From contig JAUCBN010000029.1 in assembly GCA_035048815.1 (NCBI GenBank), forward strand, positions 17,662,501 through 17,726,500: a stretch of DNA of 64,000 nucleotides, written 5' to 3'. Position numbers and translations under genes: made by a program. Shown piece after piece: positions 11,840 to 25,600 of the stretch. The DNA comes from Abelmoschus esculentus (taxonomy: Eukaryota; Streptophyta; Magnoliopsida; Malvales; Malvaceae). How positions within the stretch are numbered: the stretch's first letter is position 1; every line of letters starts with the position of its first letter. The notes under the pieces are model-generated. The model saw only the letters and a list, made by a program, of their open reading frames with translations, made no database searches and was not told the origin of the DNA.

Positions 11840-12710
11840 TGGTCTACGTTAATGACAACATCATTACAAACGATGTTTCTCTAGAAATCAGAAATTTACA
11901 GTTTTTGGCAACTGAATTTGAAACCAAAGATCTCAGTTAGTTGCAATCTTGTCTAGGGATGGAAGTTGCTAGATCAAGCACTGGAATTGGGATCAATAAA
12001 AGAAACTACAGTCTAAACTTACAAAAACAGATATTTCTCATAAGTCAGTTCATGAATGACACAAGAGAGGAGCACCTAGAGACAGGGACTACTGACTAGA
12101 ATCTTGAGATATTTGAAAATGGCAGTAGGCCATGGACTAATTTTTACCAAGAATGAGACTAGAAAAGTGGAGGTTTTCACAGATACATGCTGGGAAAGAA
12201 AGCTTACAGTCAAAAAAATCCTTACAGTTTGGGGTAATTTGGTAACCTGAAGAGGCAAATAATAGTGGCAAGTAGTGTAAAAGCTGAGTTTCGAGCATTA
12301 GCTTCAAAAACTCGTGATAGAACTAAAATTAAATCGGAGTGAAGCTAGACCGATGAAAATTACAAATGGGACAGCCAATCACAACTTTTTTCCTACTCAC
12401 AAACAACTAGTTGATGTGCACTTCCAAGAACTACTTTTGATGAACTCACATCTAAGCTACGACTCTACAATGTATACTCATCAGCCTCAGGAAAGTATAG
12501 ATTGTAGATTGATAGAAATTGCAGAAAGTTAGAATTCTATTCCTAAATATCTAGGTACTGATATTTAAGATTTTATCAATAAATAGGAACAAATATGTAG
12601 ATGTTGATTTTTTGTAATAGGTGCAAATATAGTGGCTGGTTTTCTGTAATTTTTCCTTAGATTAGGCTCTCTTGTAAACTATGAATAGGAGTTGTTTTCA
12701 ATAAAGAAAA
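11840..12710 (+). mobile_element. Decayed Ty1/copia retrotransposon (RT, RNase H, LTR remnant)
   Basis: Broken reading frames on the plus strand show copia polymerase motifs in order. Near 11840, LVYVNDNIIT corresponds to the reverse-transcriptase YVDD box with Asp to Asn. It is followed by TKDLS-stop-LQ and LGMEVARSSTGIGI. Near 12230-12300, WGNLVT followed by VASSVKAEFRALA is the start of RNase H. Near 12390, FPTHKQLVDV corresponds to the QLADVFTK region. The segment 12540-12710 resembles an LTR. Stops and frameshifts throughout show it is dead. It ends about 270 bases before the SDG40 stop codon. Confidence 0.8.
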
Positions 12711-12974
12711 AACAGAGACCATTTTTTTCTGCCTCAAAATCACTATTGTTCACAATATCCACGTCTTTATACTGCTTATATCATAAAAAATTTACGAGTG
12801 CAAGATGGTCATTAGACCTTGTCGGAATTGTAGAGCAAGAAAGATGTCATACCGGCCACAAGTTCAGCATTCAGGCATCACAATGGCCATCTGATGAGTA
12901 CATTACCAAGATCGTGGCAGTGAAGTCTGGAGCAACAAACCAGGAGCCAGCTCTCACCTGGCCATAACTTGTCC

Positions 12975-15900
12975 TCACTCCTCAGCCTTGCATTTAGACA
13001 GTTCATATTCCACCAGCTTAATACCTGTTAAACATGAAGTTAAAATAGAGGAGACAATCCTCCTTTGCATCTCTTTAAATTCCAATGCCAGCTTCACGTC
13101 CCAACTGCTAATTGCCCTGCATGAAAGAGGTAGAAAACCATCAATTCTTTTTTATATAATGAAAATTAGATTCAGCTGGAATGAATCATAAATGCTTGCT
13201 TGAGATTTCTTTACCTATCAAAGGAATCTATATCACTTAAACTTTCCACCATGCCATTGAATGTGGATTGTAAATCTTCAAGAACTTCTTTATCAACTTC
13301 CAAGTTTGCTTTTATCTTGAGACAGGGAAACGAAAATGTGCAAATAACTCAAATAAGTCAATATTTTGTGATTAATACAAAAAAAGGTTAAAAAAATATT
13401 ATGTTGAAACAACCAAATGAGACACTAGAACTTTAAAATACTAAAAGTATAATGGCATACTTAAACAAAGAATCGGAGGAGGGAAATTACCAGGGTCTTC
13501 GTGAATGGCATCTGACTCCGAGCACTTCGTAGAAAGTCTAATAATGGAGATGGTAAACCATAAAAGAAGATATTTTGATTCTCTGAAAGCCAAGTTCCCC
13601 GGACCATGTGAGTGGTCCAGTTGGACAGAGGGAAATCTTCCATGGTGTCAACTTGCTCAACATCAAAATCTGAACCAAGATAAGGCACAATAAATTATTC
13701 AAATGAATACGATGCTTGCAAAATAATCACTCAGGCTGTAAGTGTGCACAGGTATGAGAGAGTAAACATAAAAAAGGAGTCCATGAATCCATTAAAAATT
13801 ATATGTATGATTATACATTTGTATGTATTACATAAATCCACAGATTTTATATGTAAAACTAAGTAAAAATACAGCCGCAAATATTCCTAACATATATAGG
13901 GGATGCAAAAAAATTACCCAATGGGATCACATCATAAGGATTGTCTCCTTGCGGTAAGAAACCATAAAAAGTAATCAGATGTGAACCAGAGAAATTTCCA
14001 TAACTAAGACAGCATTGTTCCCCAGCACTGCAAGGTCTTGATAGAGGAAATTTCAAGGAATTTGTTGCAGGATCTACTTTGCCATAGTGAACTATATGTG
14101 GATGTAACTGTAAAGAACAAGTCCTAGTATATAAGCATAAGACAGAAAATTGTGATGGGCCTAAATGCTTTGGCTTAAAAATTGATTGTGCGTATTTGAA
14201 ATGTTCATGAAGATAAATTTAAGAAAACATATAATAGAAAACAAAATAACAAAGGAAAAAACAAAATTGTCAATACTAATACATACAGCAGAAACAACTG
14301 GTATAGTAGTAATAGTAACAACACTGGAAAAAAATTGATAAACAGACAAACGCCATGAAGGTGTTTTCTAAGATACATATTAGCACTTGGTGTGTTAATG
14401 GTTGATAAACTCATGCAAGAAAGGTTCTTCCATAAAGTCACAAGTTCAACAATATACAAAATCATCCCTTATGGCTTCAAACTGTACCTTCGTCATCTGG
14501 CATCAAATGAGAATAACAGATTGCATTGATGGTGGATGACAAGAAAATGAGTGACTTACAGAATGATTGAGAAAGCCTGCAACAGGAATCAAGCAAGTCC
14601 TCAGCTTCCCATCAGCAAACATAATTTTCATGCTGTTAGAATACCAGAGCTCACAAGCCCATAAAAACTGCTCCCACGTGTAGAGTTCTGGTGGAAATAT
14701 ATCAGGTTGATCATTGGATAATGCCGGAAATAACTCATCATATTGAACACGCAAATGCTGCAAATTTGAGGAAGACCAAAGAGGAAGAAAGGTAATACAT
14801 TATAATTAGAAAATGTTAACACCTCTCGGCTTTAAGCATTTATCATATAGAAAGCAAATTATAGCTGCAGTTTCCTGAATTAACCTAAATAATCTCACAA
14901 GCCTAATATTAGCTGAACATAATATATTTCATAAATCAACCATGTCCATGGATACTAAAAGTCTATCGGATAACTGTTAAGTATTCAAAGTTTAAAACCA
15001 ATTGGCTATAGATGCATACAGCCAACCCAAGCAAAATAACAAGTGATGGAGACAAGTAAAATAACACCATAAGTGTATGCCTAATAGAGTAACTAAGGAA
15101 ACAACCAAATGATGGAATAACAACAGGTGTACGCCTAAGAAATTAACTAAGATAAGCTTATCATGCGCAATATGCAACTAAGCTATGACACTGTATTAAA
15201 CATCCAACCTTAAACTAGTTGGCTAGTAATCCACTTTAATGTGTGTGATGCAACATACCCAAGTTCTCGCTAGTATTGAGAAAAATACTACTTAACAATC
15301 ATTGAACACCTAAAGATGCACAATTCTTCTAACATCTAGATCCTTTCCACAAGTCCGTCATCCAATTCCCATCGAAAAAAGAAAGCCATAACTAAGGTTG
15401 ACCCAATATAAAAAATGTACGGCTTAATAAAGAACCTCTTTTGCTTGCATTATCTCTTCAAATAGCAAAGTTCCATCCAAAGCCATGATTGCTTCAACTC
15501 CAAAGCTCAATCCTGTAAGACAAAGTGGTGGAAATTTGAGGTACAAAAAAGAACCCAATTTTATAAAAATGCAAAAAAGAAATACCATATAGGACTGCAC
15601 ATATTGCACGCAAAAGTTATATTAGGCTTGCTATTGGTTTTAATTTGAGTAAGATTATAGCATTTATTTATGAAATGAAATCATAGGAAAAGTGAAAATG
15701 CGTTGTCTTTTACATTTGAATCAGTTAGATCTTCAATTTCAAAATCAGCAGTATTTTCAATAAAAAGGATTTACAAACTATGGGTTTGCTAAAGCACATT
15801 CATGAAAATGATAGCACAATGTCTTTGTGTTGCATTGTCTATTTCTATAAAAATATCAAAAGAAATAAAATGAACCATGGTTATTCCTCCACCTTAGCAG

Positions 15901-18900
15901 TCCGATATAAAAACAAATGCTTCTTTCTCATCCTTACTTCAAATTATTAAGTTAGTTATGAATCAAAGAAAAAAGGGAAAGAACAACAGCATCTATACGC
16001 AATTCATGGTTCAGTGATATGATTTCATATTATCCTACAAGAATCCTTGAAATTGTCATATACTATGTTAAAATCTGCAATTTCTGACTTTATCTCTCGG
16101 CTAATGATGCTGGTTATGCAGACCATGGCAATGTAATGGAGCAAAATCATTTTGAAAGGGTTTAACCCAGTTTTCAGTAGATGAGATACATTAAAGCTTT
16201 TACGGATGCAAACTATGTTGGGTCTTTGTAATGTGATAATAATGCTGCCATCAATATTGCTCAAAATCCAGCTCAATATGATCGAACAAAACACACAGAG
16301 AAAGACATGCACTTTATTAAAGAGAAATTGGGTTATTTATGAATTTGCCCCCCACCCTCACCCACTTTCAAATATTTATGTTTTGCCCCTAACCCAATAT
16401 TGTGGCTCCATCCTTGCATCCAACAGACAGCTGATATCTTCACCAAGGGGCTCAACAACATAACTTACCATAATTTGGTTTGCAAGTTGGGCATGTGTGA
16501 TATCTATGCACCAGCTAGAAGAGGAGTTTTGACTATTGACAGCTAATAAGTTGATATTTAGGAGTTTTACCTATATAGTATTTGTTGTATAGATTTTTAT
16601 TTCCTTAAATAGGGTTTAGTTAGTTTGTATATATATATATATATACCTTTTTTTTCTTTAATACATGATTGAATAATTCTTATCTCCTTATTCCGTTCTT
16701 TAAATTACAACAGTCTACTTAGTGCAGTGCACTTTGATGATCTATTCATACTACACAAAGAAGGGAACGGTCAACATGGTTCAGAGTAGCAATATAAGGC
16801 ACAAAAAGCTTGTTTGGTCTTTGGCCAAATTCATCATTAATCAGGTTTTCAAGCGTATTGTTGTATGTAGGTTACATATTCGTCAGAGTTGGTGTGTTCA
16901 TCCTGTTGAGAAATAGTGGATATTATTCTTTCGAAGGGTTTCTATATTCTAAGTCATTACCCACCTGGGTGGGGGAACCTGAAAAGCGAATGGGTGATTC
17001 AAGTTAACAAAAGAATTTGTAAGCTTGCAGTTACGACAGCAGTATCAACCTCCTATCCTCTAAGAAAAGGCAATCTATGCAAATTATTTCCAACAATAAC
17101 TGCCAACTTGTTTTGAATCACTGATGTCCATACTCAGAATAGTTATTGGACTAGAATTGATTGTTGAGGCCTAGAAAATTACTACTCTTATGAACCCAAA
17201 AAGAGGATGCCCTTTCTTTCAGGGTTTACTTAAAAGCTTTTTGTCTTCACATTATAATTAAACAAATAAGACAAGAAGACAGATATTTCAAAGACAGAGA
17301 CTCTACTACTTTAGACCATGTACAGAAAGAATCACTCGTCATAAATAAATTTCCACAGGAATATAATAAAAATTCAAGAACAAAATAATACTCAAAGATA
17401 CAATTCAAATTTTGAAATTGCATTTCAACTCATACACTTTTCCCTTATGAGAACAAAGTTGGTAACTTTGAAAGAAATAAAACCAATTTGCTACAATCTA
17501 GACATCATCAACAAGGTGCATCACAGCTAAAAGTCAAACCTGTGTTAAAATTTTCTGGTAGTGTATCAAAGTAAATCTTGAATTGAGAATGACAATTGTG
17601 CCTCTCCTTCATACTCCATAACAATACCATAGTCTCAGATGACATTCCATCAATGTTTTCTAAGACTTGATACTGCAATCAGAAAAAATAACAAAAAGTA
17701 ATATCCTCAGACAGTATTAAAATATGTATGCTATATTTAAGCTATATCTATGAATTTATTGCCACCAGCCAGTAGCTTACATTCTATATAAGTGTAACGG
17801 TTAAAGTGAAAACAAATCAGATATGCCAAGAAATGTGATCAACATAGTGACACAAAAATAGATATGGAAAAAGGATAAAGAACTGATGCAAATTGTCTGT
17901 TGCTTTTAAATACCAAGTAAGAGGTGCCATTTCCCATAGCAGTTGAATTTACAATAAGACATCTGTAACATCTTTTGTGCATGAGATGAAAAGTTTACTC
18001 ACCTCCTACACTAAAAGTGAGGTTACTGGGACAATAAAAATTTGGGTGATTTCTATATTGTTTGTACTCTTCTTGAATTTAACTCCGCATGAATGTACTG
18101 GGGGATTGCACCGCCAGCAGATTACAAAACAAACTGGAATCTTAACAATGTTGTCAATTTGGAATAATATCCCGAAATCTATCAAGTTCAATACATTTCT
18201 TTTTTCAACTTAGGTGATTTTAAAGAGATACTAAATCAAACTCGGGGAAAATAATAATAAGATATAGATACATATTCTTTGAAATGATGAAATGTACCAT
18301 GTCAGATTTATATACGAGATCCTCAGAGATTATAATCGATACAGGAATCTCCATAGCAACATCACCAACTTCTAGATCTTCCGTTGCAATGGCTCCTCTA
18401 CCAGCACCTTCGATATCTATTTGAAGACCAATGCAAGAAAGGGGTAACAGTTAATACATTGACTTCCTTTTCTTTCAAAAACAGTTTTTGAAAATTTTCC
18501 TTTAGTAGCATTGAAGCATCTTTTGAATGTTAAAGAACTATTATATTTATGTGGTCCAAATAGTAAAATAGTGGATAATAAGAAAAAGGAAAGTTCAAAA
18601 GGAAAATAACACCAAGATACTAAATAACAAGGATCACTAAAAAAGCAATTCTAATCTTGAACTTACAAGCTATCTGCAATCTTGTTTTTGCACCATTGTC
18701 TTCAGCCCACTGTATTAAACAGTTCTCTTTATTACACTTGTATTTTTTATCAATTTTATTCTCCACTTTATTCTCAGTTCCTAACTCATGAATCCTATTT
18801 ATAATAGCATCTCTTAGATCTTGCAGAGCATGTGCTTGCATGTGTACTTGACTAGATAATGACCTTTTGATAAGTGAAAGGATAAAATTTTGAGCCTCCA

Positions 18901-21093
18901 TCTCATTCCTAGGGCTGTAAAATCCCAGTCCACCAATTGGACCAAAATAAAGTTCTACCTGCATCCGAAAAGCCCATTGCATTAGCGTTATTTATTCAAA
19001 GTTCAATAGATTATTGAAGGGGCAGGGGGAGTATTAAAAAACCAGGTTCGAGCTTAGGGTGAAAATACTCGAACCGAACCGATATATACTATATTTTTAT
19101 ATATTATATTTAATATTTTTATTAAAATTTTTGGGTCGGGTTTTTATTAAAATATTAGGATCGGGTTATGTTTTTTTATTATGTCGGGCCGGGGAAGGGA
19201 TACAATATATTAAAATTGGAGCAGATGGTTTAAATTTTGGGTCAGGGTCGGGGTGGCCAAAACCCCCGCCTTGTTCCGTTGGCATCCCTAATTCTAGCCT
19301 CATTAGTTACAATGCTTTAAGGTGTGTGCCTAGGCTCACCTAGGCATTGCATATTAGTGTCAGACAACAACAAAACCTCAAAAGCCTCAAACCTCTTCAG
19401 GCCAGGCATTAGGCATATGCCAGGTGTAGCTAGGCATACTTTTTTATTAGGTGCTGAAACATTTTTTCGTACTGAAGTTGTCCTAGTGGCTAGTACAACC
19501 TGTTTAGTTCCATATTTTCCTTTATTAGACTGCATAAGCAAGCATAAGTTAAAAGCTACAAGTAATGGAAGGTACCTGAGAAAGAGAGTTTATCAAATCA
19601 ACCAACCCTCATTGCACAAGAAGAGAAACAAGTACAAGCAAAATAAAAAATAAAATAAAAATAACCCCTCATTGGTTCTTTTCAATTGTTTGCTACTATG
19701 ATCCACAATAAACACCAATGGCTATAAATAGCAAAATTGCAACTTACCTCATCTAAATGCATAATTCTAGCTATCTGCAGCATTTTATTCAAAGTAGAAT
19801 GTAGTGAACCAGAATCCGAAGAGCTCTTAATATGTACAATTTCCTTGACATCAAATCCCCTATCATTGAGTAATCTCTGCCAAACATGTGAAAGAACAAT
19901 TTGTTAACATAGAACATTCTCATCAACAACCATGTAGAAGCCTAATTAACATGTCTAGTTCCAATCTCTCTACTTCAACCTATTTAATAAACTTAAATCA
20001 GACACATCATGTACTTTGCTTAAAATGAGAGCAATGGTTATAACTATTAACACTTCGAAAGGAAAGCTTATAATCAACATATTTTGATGAAGAAATGAAA
20101 GAAACTAAAACATGTTTACTGTTTCTCTAACCTTCTTTTTGTCAAAGAAAGGGTCAACATCAGAAAGTTCAAGAAGAATTGAATAGCCATCTCTTGTTTC
20201 TTCTGTATTATCACATGAAGAATGCTGCAGAAAACCAGTAATAAAACAAAAGGATTAGTACTATTTTAGTAAAAATAGTAGTAATATTAAATATAAAAAC
20301 TGTTAACCATAACATCTTAGGGTAATTAAATGTTTTTAATTGCTAACCACACACATGCCTAAAGCCCTATAATCCCAATCAGTGTGCACACTGACATGTC
20401 TAAGAGAATATATGCACTAAGTGATTAGCATATGCATGGCTGAGAGATAACCTATGTGGAGATAGCCCAACCTCTTCATGGTGGGTTAACTGACAGAGCA
20501 ACATTGGTTATTGAAAGTAATATCACTTTATGTTCCTCTATCATGCAGGCAAGTTTTCTATCGATTTATACGTGAAAAAAAAAATTGAGTTAACTGATGG
20601 AAAACAAGTTTTAAGATTTAAAATAACATAACTCTTTGCTGAGTAGCATGATTACTTCAAGTCCATTTCAGCTTCTTGAACAGATGCAACATGGAGAGAT
20701 AATTTTAAGATTTCAATAAGCCATTTTAAATTAACCTGGAAATAATTAAAATAGAAACTCAATGAAGAAAAGAACCAAACAGAACTATACCCATTAAAGT
20801 TCTCACTCTTTTGCATACCCCAATTGATATGTGAACAAGCACACAGCTGAGTTAGCCAAACTATGTGAGGAGAGCAAAGCTAAATCAGAACATGCAAAGC
20901 TAAAGGCGCCCATTTGAAGTTAAATTTTTATGCTCAATATCGTGTTCAGTTTTTTTTCTTCTGATAAATCGATTTTATGTGCAATCCGAGTAGAGCAAGC
21001 TAAACAAAATTAAACTCCAGAAAGATATGAAAAGGAAAGGACAAGGAGAAGCGAAGTAATAAAGAGTTAGCATTTTACCTTATCTTCTTCCAT
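12975..21093 (-). CDS. SDG40: SET-domain protein-lysine methyltransferase, SDG40 type
   Basis: A member of the SETD3/Rubisco LSMT-like class of SET methyltransferases, matching Arabidopsis SDG40; its substrate is not evident from sequence. Exons: 21079-21093, 20132-20224, 19748-19876, 18667-18958, 18298-18416, 17540-17672, 15436-15512, 14560-14757, 13918-14107, 13491-13669, 13215-13315, 12975-13116. All phases close to give 555 residues, MEEDK to CKAEE. SET blocks visible are IEGAGRGAIATEDL with EIPVSIIISED, then the SAM-binding PVAGFLNHS at the end of exon 8, then LSYGNFSGSHLITFYGF in exon 9. The C-terminal part matches the LSMT substrate-binding fold. The block WACELWYSNSM is family-specific. 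Intron 6 (15513-17539) carries a copia remnant and intron 3 carries two repeat elements. The predicted protein seems somewhat longer than the Arabidopsis one, chiefly in exon 4. Confidence 0.9.
16200..16710 (+). mobile_element. Ty1/copia remnant (RNase H end plus LTR) inside SDG40 intron 6
   Basis: Plus strand, antisense to SDG40. The frame near 16226-16326 encodes CDNNAAINIAQNPAQYDR and then TKHTEKDMHFIKEKL, the copia RNase H block. Near 16425-16545 QQTADIFTKGLNN and CKLGMCDIYAPA follow, the polyprotein C-terminus. Next comes an LTR-like stretch to about 16710 with a TA microsatellite at about 16627. Upstream gag, integrase and most of RT are missing. Confidence 0.85.
19055..19291. mobile_element. 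Small hAT-like element in SDG40 intron 3
   Basis: Starts TTAGGGTGAAAATACTCGAA and ends GGCATCCCTAA, with an interior of GGGTCGGG-type short repeats. The flanking octamers TTCGAGCT (19047-19054) and TTCTAGCC (19292-19299) match at six of eight positions, a possible decayed 8-bp duplication. Confidence 0.45.
19310..19470. repeat. Palindromic CCTAGGC-rich repeat in SDG40 intron 3
   Basis: Dense in GCCTAGGC, CACCTAGGCA and related inverted motifs (for example GTGCCTAGGCTCACCTAGGC from 19326). This resembles a common plant dispersed repeat built of short self-complementary words. Its boundaries cannot be fixed from one copy. Confidence 0.4.
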
Positions 21094-21742
21094 TGAAATA
21101 ACTTGAAAATTTCAAGACTGTGAAGGAAGTGGAGCTTTGGGCGGCAGCTGAACTGGAACAAATTAAACGAAAGAGGCAAAGACGAAGAGCCGGTTCATGA
21201 ATAAGGACTTCTTCTGTTGTGCTAGTCCGGTTCGGAACGGCTAAACTGCTTAGGTCAAGCAAAACTTTTACGTCAAATTTTATAGAAGGTACATATATCA
21301 TTATTATTTATGGTTTCAGTCCTTTCATTGCAATTAAATCAAATTCTAGTACTATATATTTTCAGTCCCAAAACTAATATTTTCCCAATGCTTCCACCAA
21401 ATAATTTAACATGCCTTTTATTATCCGACGATGTGGCTAGAGTTAAAATTAAGATTAAACATTGAAAGAGATAAGAATCTATTTAACTTTTAAATATAAA
21501 AATTAAAAAAATAAAGATTTTATTTAATTTATATTTAAAAATTAAAAAAAAACTTAAAATATTATTATATCATCTACTAAATAGGTTTGTCCTTTGTCTA
21601 CCTTGATCTTTGCTATTTGTCGCATGTTTTTTTAAAAAAGAAAATGTTAGGTTACGGTAAAAGTTATCTAATCATAAACTACACACATAATTGGGATATT
21701 TTTCTATAATTATTGACACAAAAAATTAGTCGGTAATTATTC

Positions 21743-21860
21743 GCACGAACCCTCTAACTCAAACTGTTAACGGTTGTTGTTCTTAGAGGTTACGGGTTCG
21801 AGTACCAGTGATGTCAGTAGAGTAATTGAGTTACAAATGATTTGTTTTGTCCTACCGTCA
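21743..21860 (+). mobile_element. SINE copy 3, diverged
   Basis: Plus-strand head GCACGAACCCTCTAACTCAA, then GTTAACGGTTGTTGTTCTTAG and AGAGGTTACGGGTTCGAG, which is the same A-box/B-box layout as the SINE at 5242-5387. No clear target-site duplication was found. Confidence 0.6.
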
Positions 21861-21869
21861 ATGCATTCT

Positions 21870-22687
21870 GCAGCCCTGCAGAATGACGTTGCTGCTAGGT
21901 GCATGCTTTTGCAGTGAAAAAAGGAAACTGGGATTGTGTTTATCGAATAGCAGTCGTCGGAAACGACTCCATAATTATATGCCAGAAGGATCCTAACAAG
22001 CTCAAAGATCCAAGCTCGGCTATCGATCCTCCATGATCTGATTTATTTGCAAGAAAAACACACCAAACAATGCAGGTTTCTCAACACTGATACAAAACAG
22101 AGCAGCATTATCTGGCTTGACCTAGATATGATGTCTTAATTTGTGACAGTGTGTTCTTTTTTATTTGAGCAATACTACCCAAAATAAATAAATCAAAATA
22201 ACGTTTTCTTTACAACCATGTGAAAAAATGACAGTGTAGAAATGTACCAGGTTTCTTTCAAGCTTCCTCCTGTCATCCCATTGCCTTTCAATGGCTACAA
22301 CTCGAGATCGGAAAATCAAAGCGTCGCTTAAGGCAGAAAAGGTGGTGCTTTGATAAGAAACTTCAAAGCTAGGTTTACAATGGTACCTCAACTAGGAAGA
22401 GACAAGGCACTGTTGACATTATTTGGGGAAGCCCCCTATCACATAACTTGAACATTATTAGCATTCAGCAAGATAAACTGCTGATCATTATAAAATTTGG
22501 CAAATTTGGGTTCAATTCCCGCACCAAAGTTGTGGTGAAAACATCCATCAACTCATTATCTGAACACTTTGCTTTTATAATCCTTCGATACCAAATAATC
22601 CGGGTAGATGACAACTCCCACAAGGATTCGGGGAAAAAACATATCAGAATTTAAAATTATAGAAAATCCAAAATGAGATCTTCGTGG
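21870..22687. other. SDG40/VDAC4 intergenic DNA and VDAC4 3' UTR
   Basis: From about 22160 to the VDAC4 stop codon the base composition is more even and is probably its 3' UTR. A perfect TTCTGCAGCCCTGCAGAA inverted repeat lies near 21868. No other gene is recognised. Confidence 0.35.
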
Positions 22688-25600
22688 TCAAGGCTTGAGA
22701 GCAAGGGCAAGTCCCATCTTAGGGGCTGAATTCGTGGCCTTTGAATCATACTCTGCCGAAAAAGTTACGAGTGACTTGGGCCTCCATTCCCGTTGGCAGA
22801 GCATTGCAACCTTCCCATTGTCAGAGAATCGTGTTTTTACCACGGTAAAAGGGTCCACAGCATGAGAACTTCCAATGGTGAAAGTGTTTCCATAGGTGGA
22901 AAATCTATGAGCCATTTCAGCAGCAACAGAAGTGAAAGGGTTGACAGAATGGATATAAGATGCCTTCAATGCCTGTCCTTTATCAGTCCTAAAAACAGAA
23001 AACATGCATTCAAAAATTTAAACAAGGCCTTCATGACAGAGGGGAAGAACATAAAACAACAAGAAAAAGGGCATAGAATGTTGACAGCTAATAGGTTAAG
23101 CCATATGAATTTAACCTACAGAGACTAAGACACTTTCTTAATTATTCTCACTAGAAAATGTTCATCATAGTCCCAAGGAGATGGAGTTCTTAAATTTTCT
23201 GGGGAAAACTAGTTTCTTAATTTATCCCAATGGTTCCCATGCATCTTAAAGTCTCTCCAAACTGCTTAACATTCTTAAAGTCTTCTTCAATATCCATCAA
23301 TACAGATCTGTCCCCGTTACTTACAAGTGGATCCTACATGCAAACTCATGATAATTGACATTTGATTTTAAGAACCCAAAACATAATGGAAATAGGATCA
23401 CTATTTTTCCTTGAAACTAACCAATGTTCCTTACTCCAGCAACCCCTTAACTAACTGTGTTCCCCTTGATTCTAATTGTTCAATTATTGCTCTCTCTACA
23501 CATTTTGCTCAATTGCTAGTGATTCTTTGAAAAAGTTTGCAATGATTACTGGGATTGTATGAGCTACCATAAACAGATTTGTGTGACAAGTATTTGAGGG
23601 GGTGGCCATTTCAGATTCAGGCAAGAAACAAAATTTTGCCTAAAAGAGTCGAGTGAAAAGTATTTGTTTAAAGATAAGGAGAAATGCCGGGTTTTTATGA
23701 CGTACAAAGTTTGTGGAGCCTGTGGGTAGATATCAAGTTTAGAGACCAATAATAATTTTGAGGAGCATATAACATATGCAAACAACATTTAGGATCATCT
23801 TAATCCAACTATAGATTTCGTAAAATGTTGACAAGATGTTATAAACTGATCATGATGCAGCACTTGTCAACCCAACTGAAGCCTGAAGGTGTTAGCATAA
23901 AAAGTTACAGCTAGATGTGCACCTAAAGGAAAAATATCTCCCAAGGTAGATGATCTTGAAAAACTTACAGCAAAAGAGCAACTGAGAAATCTGACTTGTT
24001 CAAGTTGATCCCAGCAGTGTACTTGGTAATAGAAGACGAAGCTGTATCAAATCCAACTTCACCACCCAAATAAAGCTCGTTGCTGCCGATTGTTGCCGAA
24101 AGCTCCAATAGGGGTGTTGGATTCAGGCCAATGCTAGAATCGATGGCAGCATGAGGATGAAGATATTGGACATCCAACTGAGATATGAAGCAAATAAAGA
24201 GTAAAAGATTCTGTTTCTCAAACACAAAATTATATTACCAACACTTAAAGAAATTGTTAGTTTACTGCCATTAATCGATAGGTGGAAGTGTTTGTTAATA
24301 TAATTTTCTACAAAAGTGGTTGCCAATGATCTTTCTTTTGAATCAACAAGAGAATTGGAGCATAATTTTCCATCAAACTGATTTACTTTCACAAACTAAC
24401 ATTTTTCTAAGAGTCCGGACAAAATGATACACAAAAATAAAACTAGGAACCATGCGTGAAAAGGAGCCATAACAAAACAACACTCATACCAACTATAGCC
24501 TCGGTAAATATGTAGTAAGCAAGAGAATAGAAATGATCGACGGAGCATAAACACAAACCGCACCACATGAACAGTGCATGGCTAGCAAATTAAGAAGAAC
24601 AAGATGGGGAATACCTTGGTTACTATAAGAAATAGAAACTGTAATTTTACATATATACTGTTAACATTCATGCACTGACCTTGCCAGACTTGTGATCAGG
24701 TATCCTGAAACTTAGAGCAGCTTTGGAACATGGCCAGACATCATTGACAGTCACTTTTGAGGACACCTGCAGAAGAACAAAAGAAAAATAGAGGAAAAGG
24801 GACAAGGTTATTGGGGATTACACAATCAGGATTTAACAACCTCCAAATACAAAAGGGTTGTACATTAAACTCAATCACAAATATGGAGAAGTCACAAATA
24901 AAAAATGGAAAAGAGAACCCGTCTATACATTAGAATAGGAATCAACTTTCACATCCACAGTAGTATTTCGACTCTTATACACAGTATTTATGTCTCCAAA
25001 AAAATTTTGGTCCTTCTTGAGCCCCGTGGCTGTAAGTCCCTGCAAAACATTTTAAGAATGACATTACATGACAGAACAATCAAATTTGAGCACAGATCTA
25101 TATATTATTTTAAAGAAACAAAATAATCCATAAGAGCTCACAAAGGGTTAAAGGTTAAAATATCAACACATGCAAAAAAGTAATAACAAAAAATACTATA
25201 GAGATCAAAATATAATCCTGTTTTTGCTAAATTTTACCAGTTAAAATGAATTTCTCTAATAGTTCATCACAGGCTCGGGTTTCTTATATGTACCAGAATG
25301 GACAGACCACCAGTTCCCAGTTGACCAGTCCGGTCCAGCCTTTTAACACTGATGAATACTAAAGGAAAATGATGGTTGGGCAACGTAATACAAGGGAGAG
25401 TATATCTGACTAGTTTAGCTCATATTGGAAGAAAGCAAACAGAAAATTAAGGCATCGAGAAAGGGAAGTTGAAAGGACAGAACATAGGTGGTTACTGTTA
25501 CTACAGGCACACAAATTTTTAAGTGTTCCATCATCCATTTCAATGAAATCTTTGACAACCCATGGTCACATACTGTCATCGTCACCAGTTTCATCCAGTT

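Noticed and set aside
21868..21886. TTCTGCAGCCCTGCAGAA inverted repeat as a terminator or small-RNA hairpin
   Set aside because: Only eight paired bases around a two-base centre; too short for a microRNA precursor and without transcript evidence.
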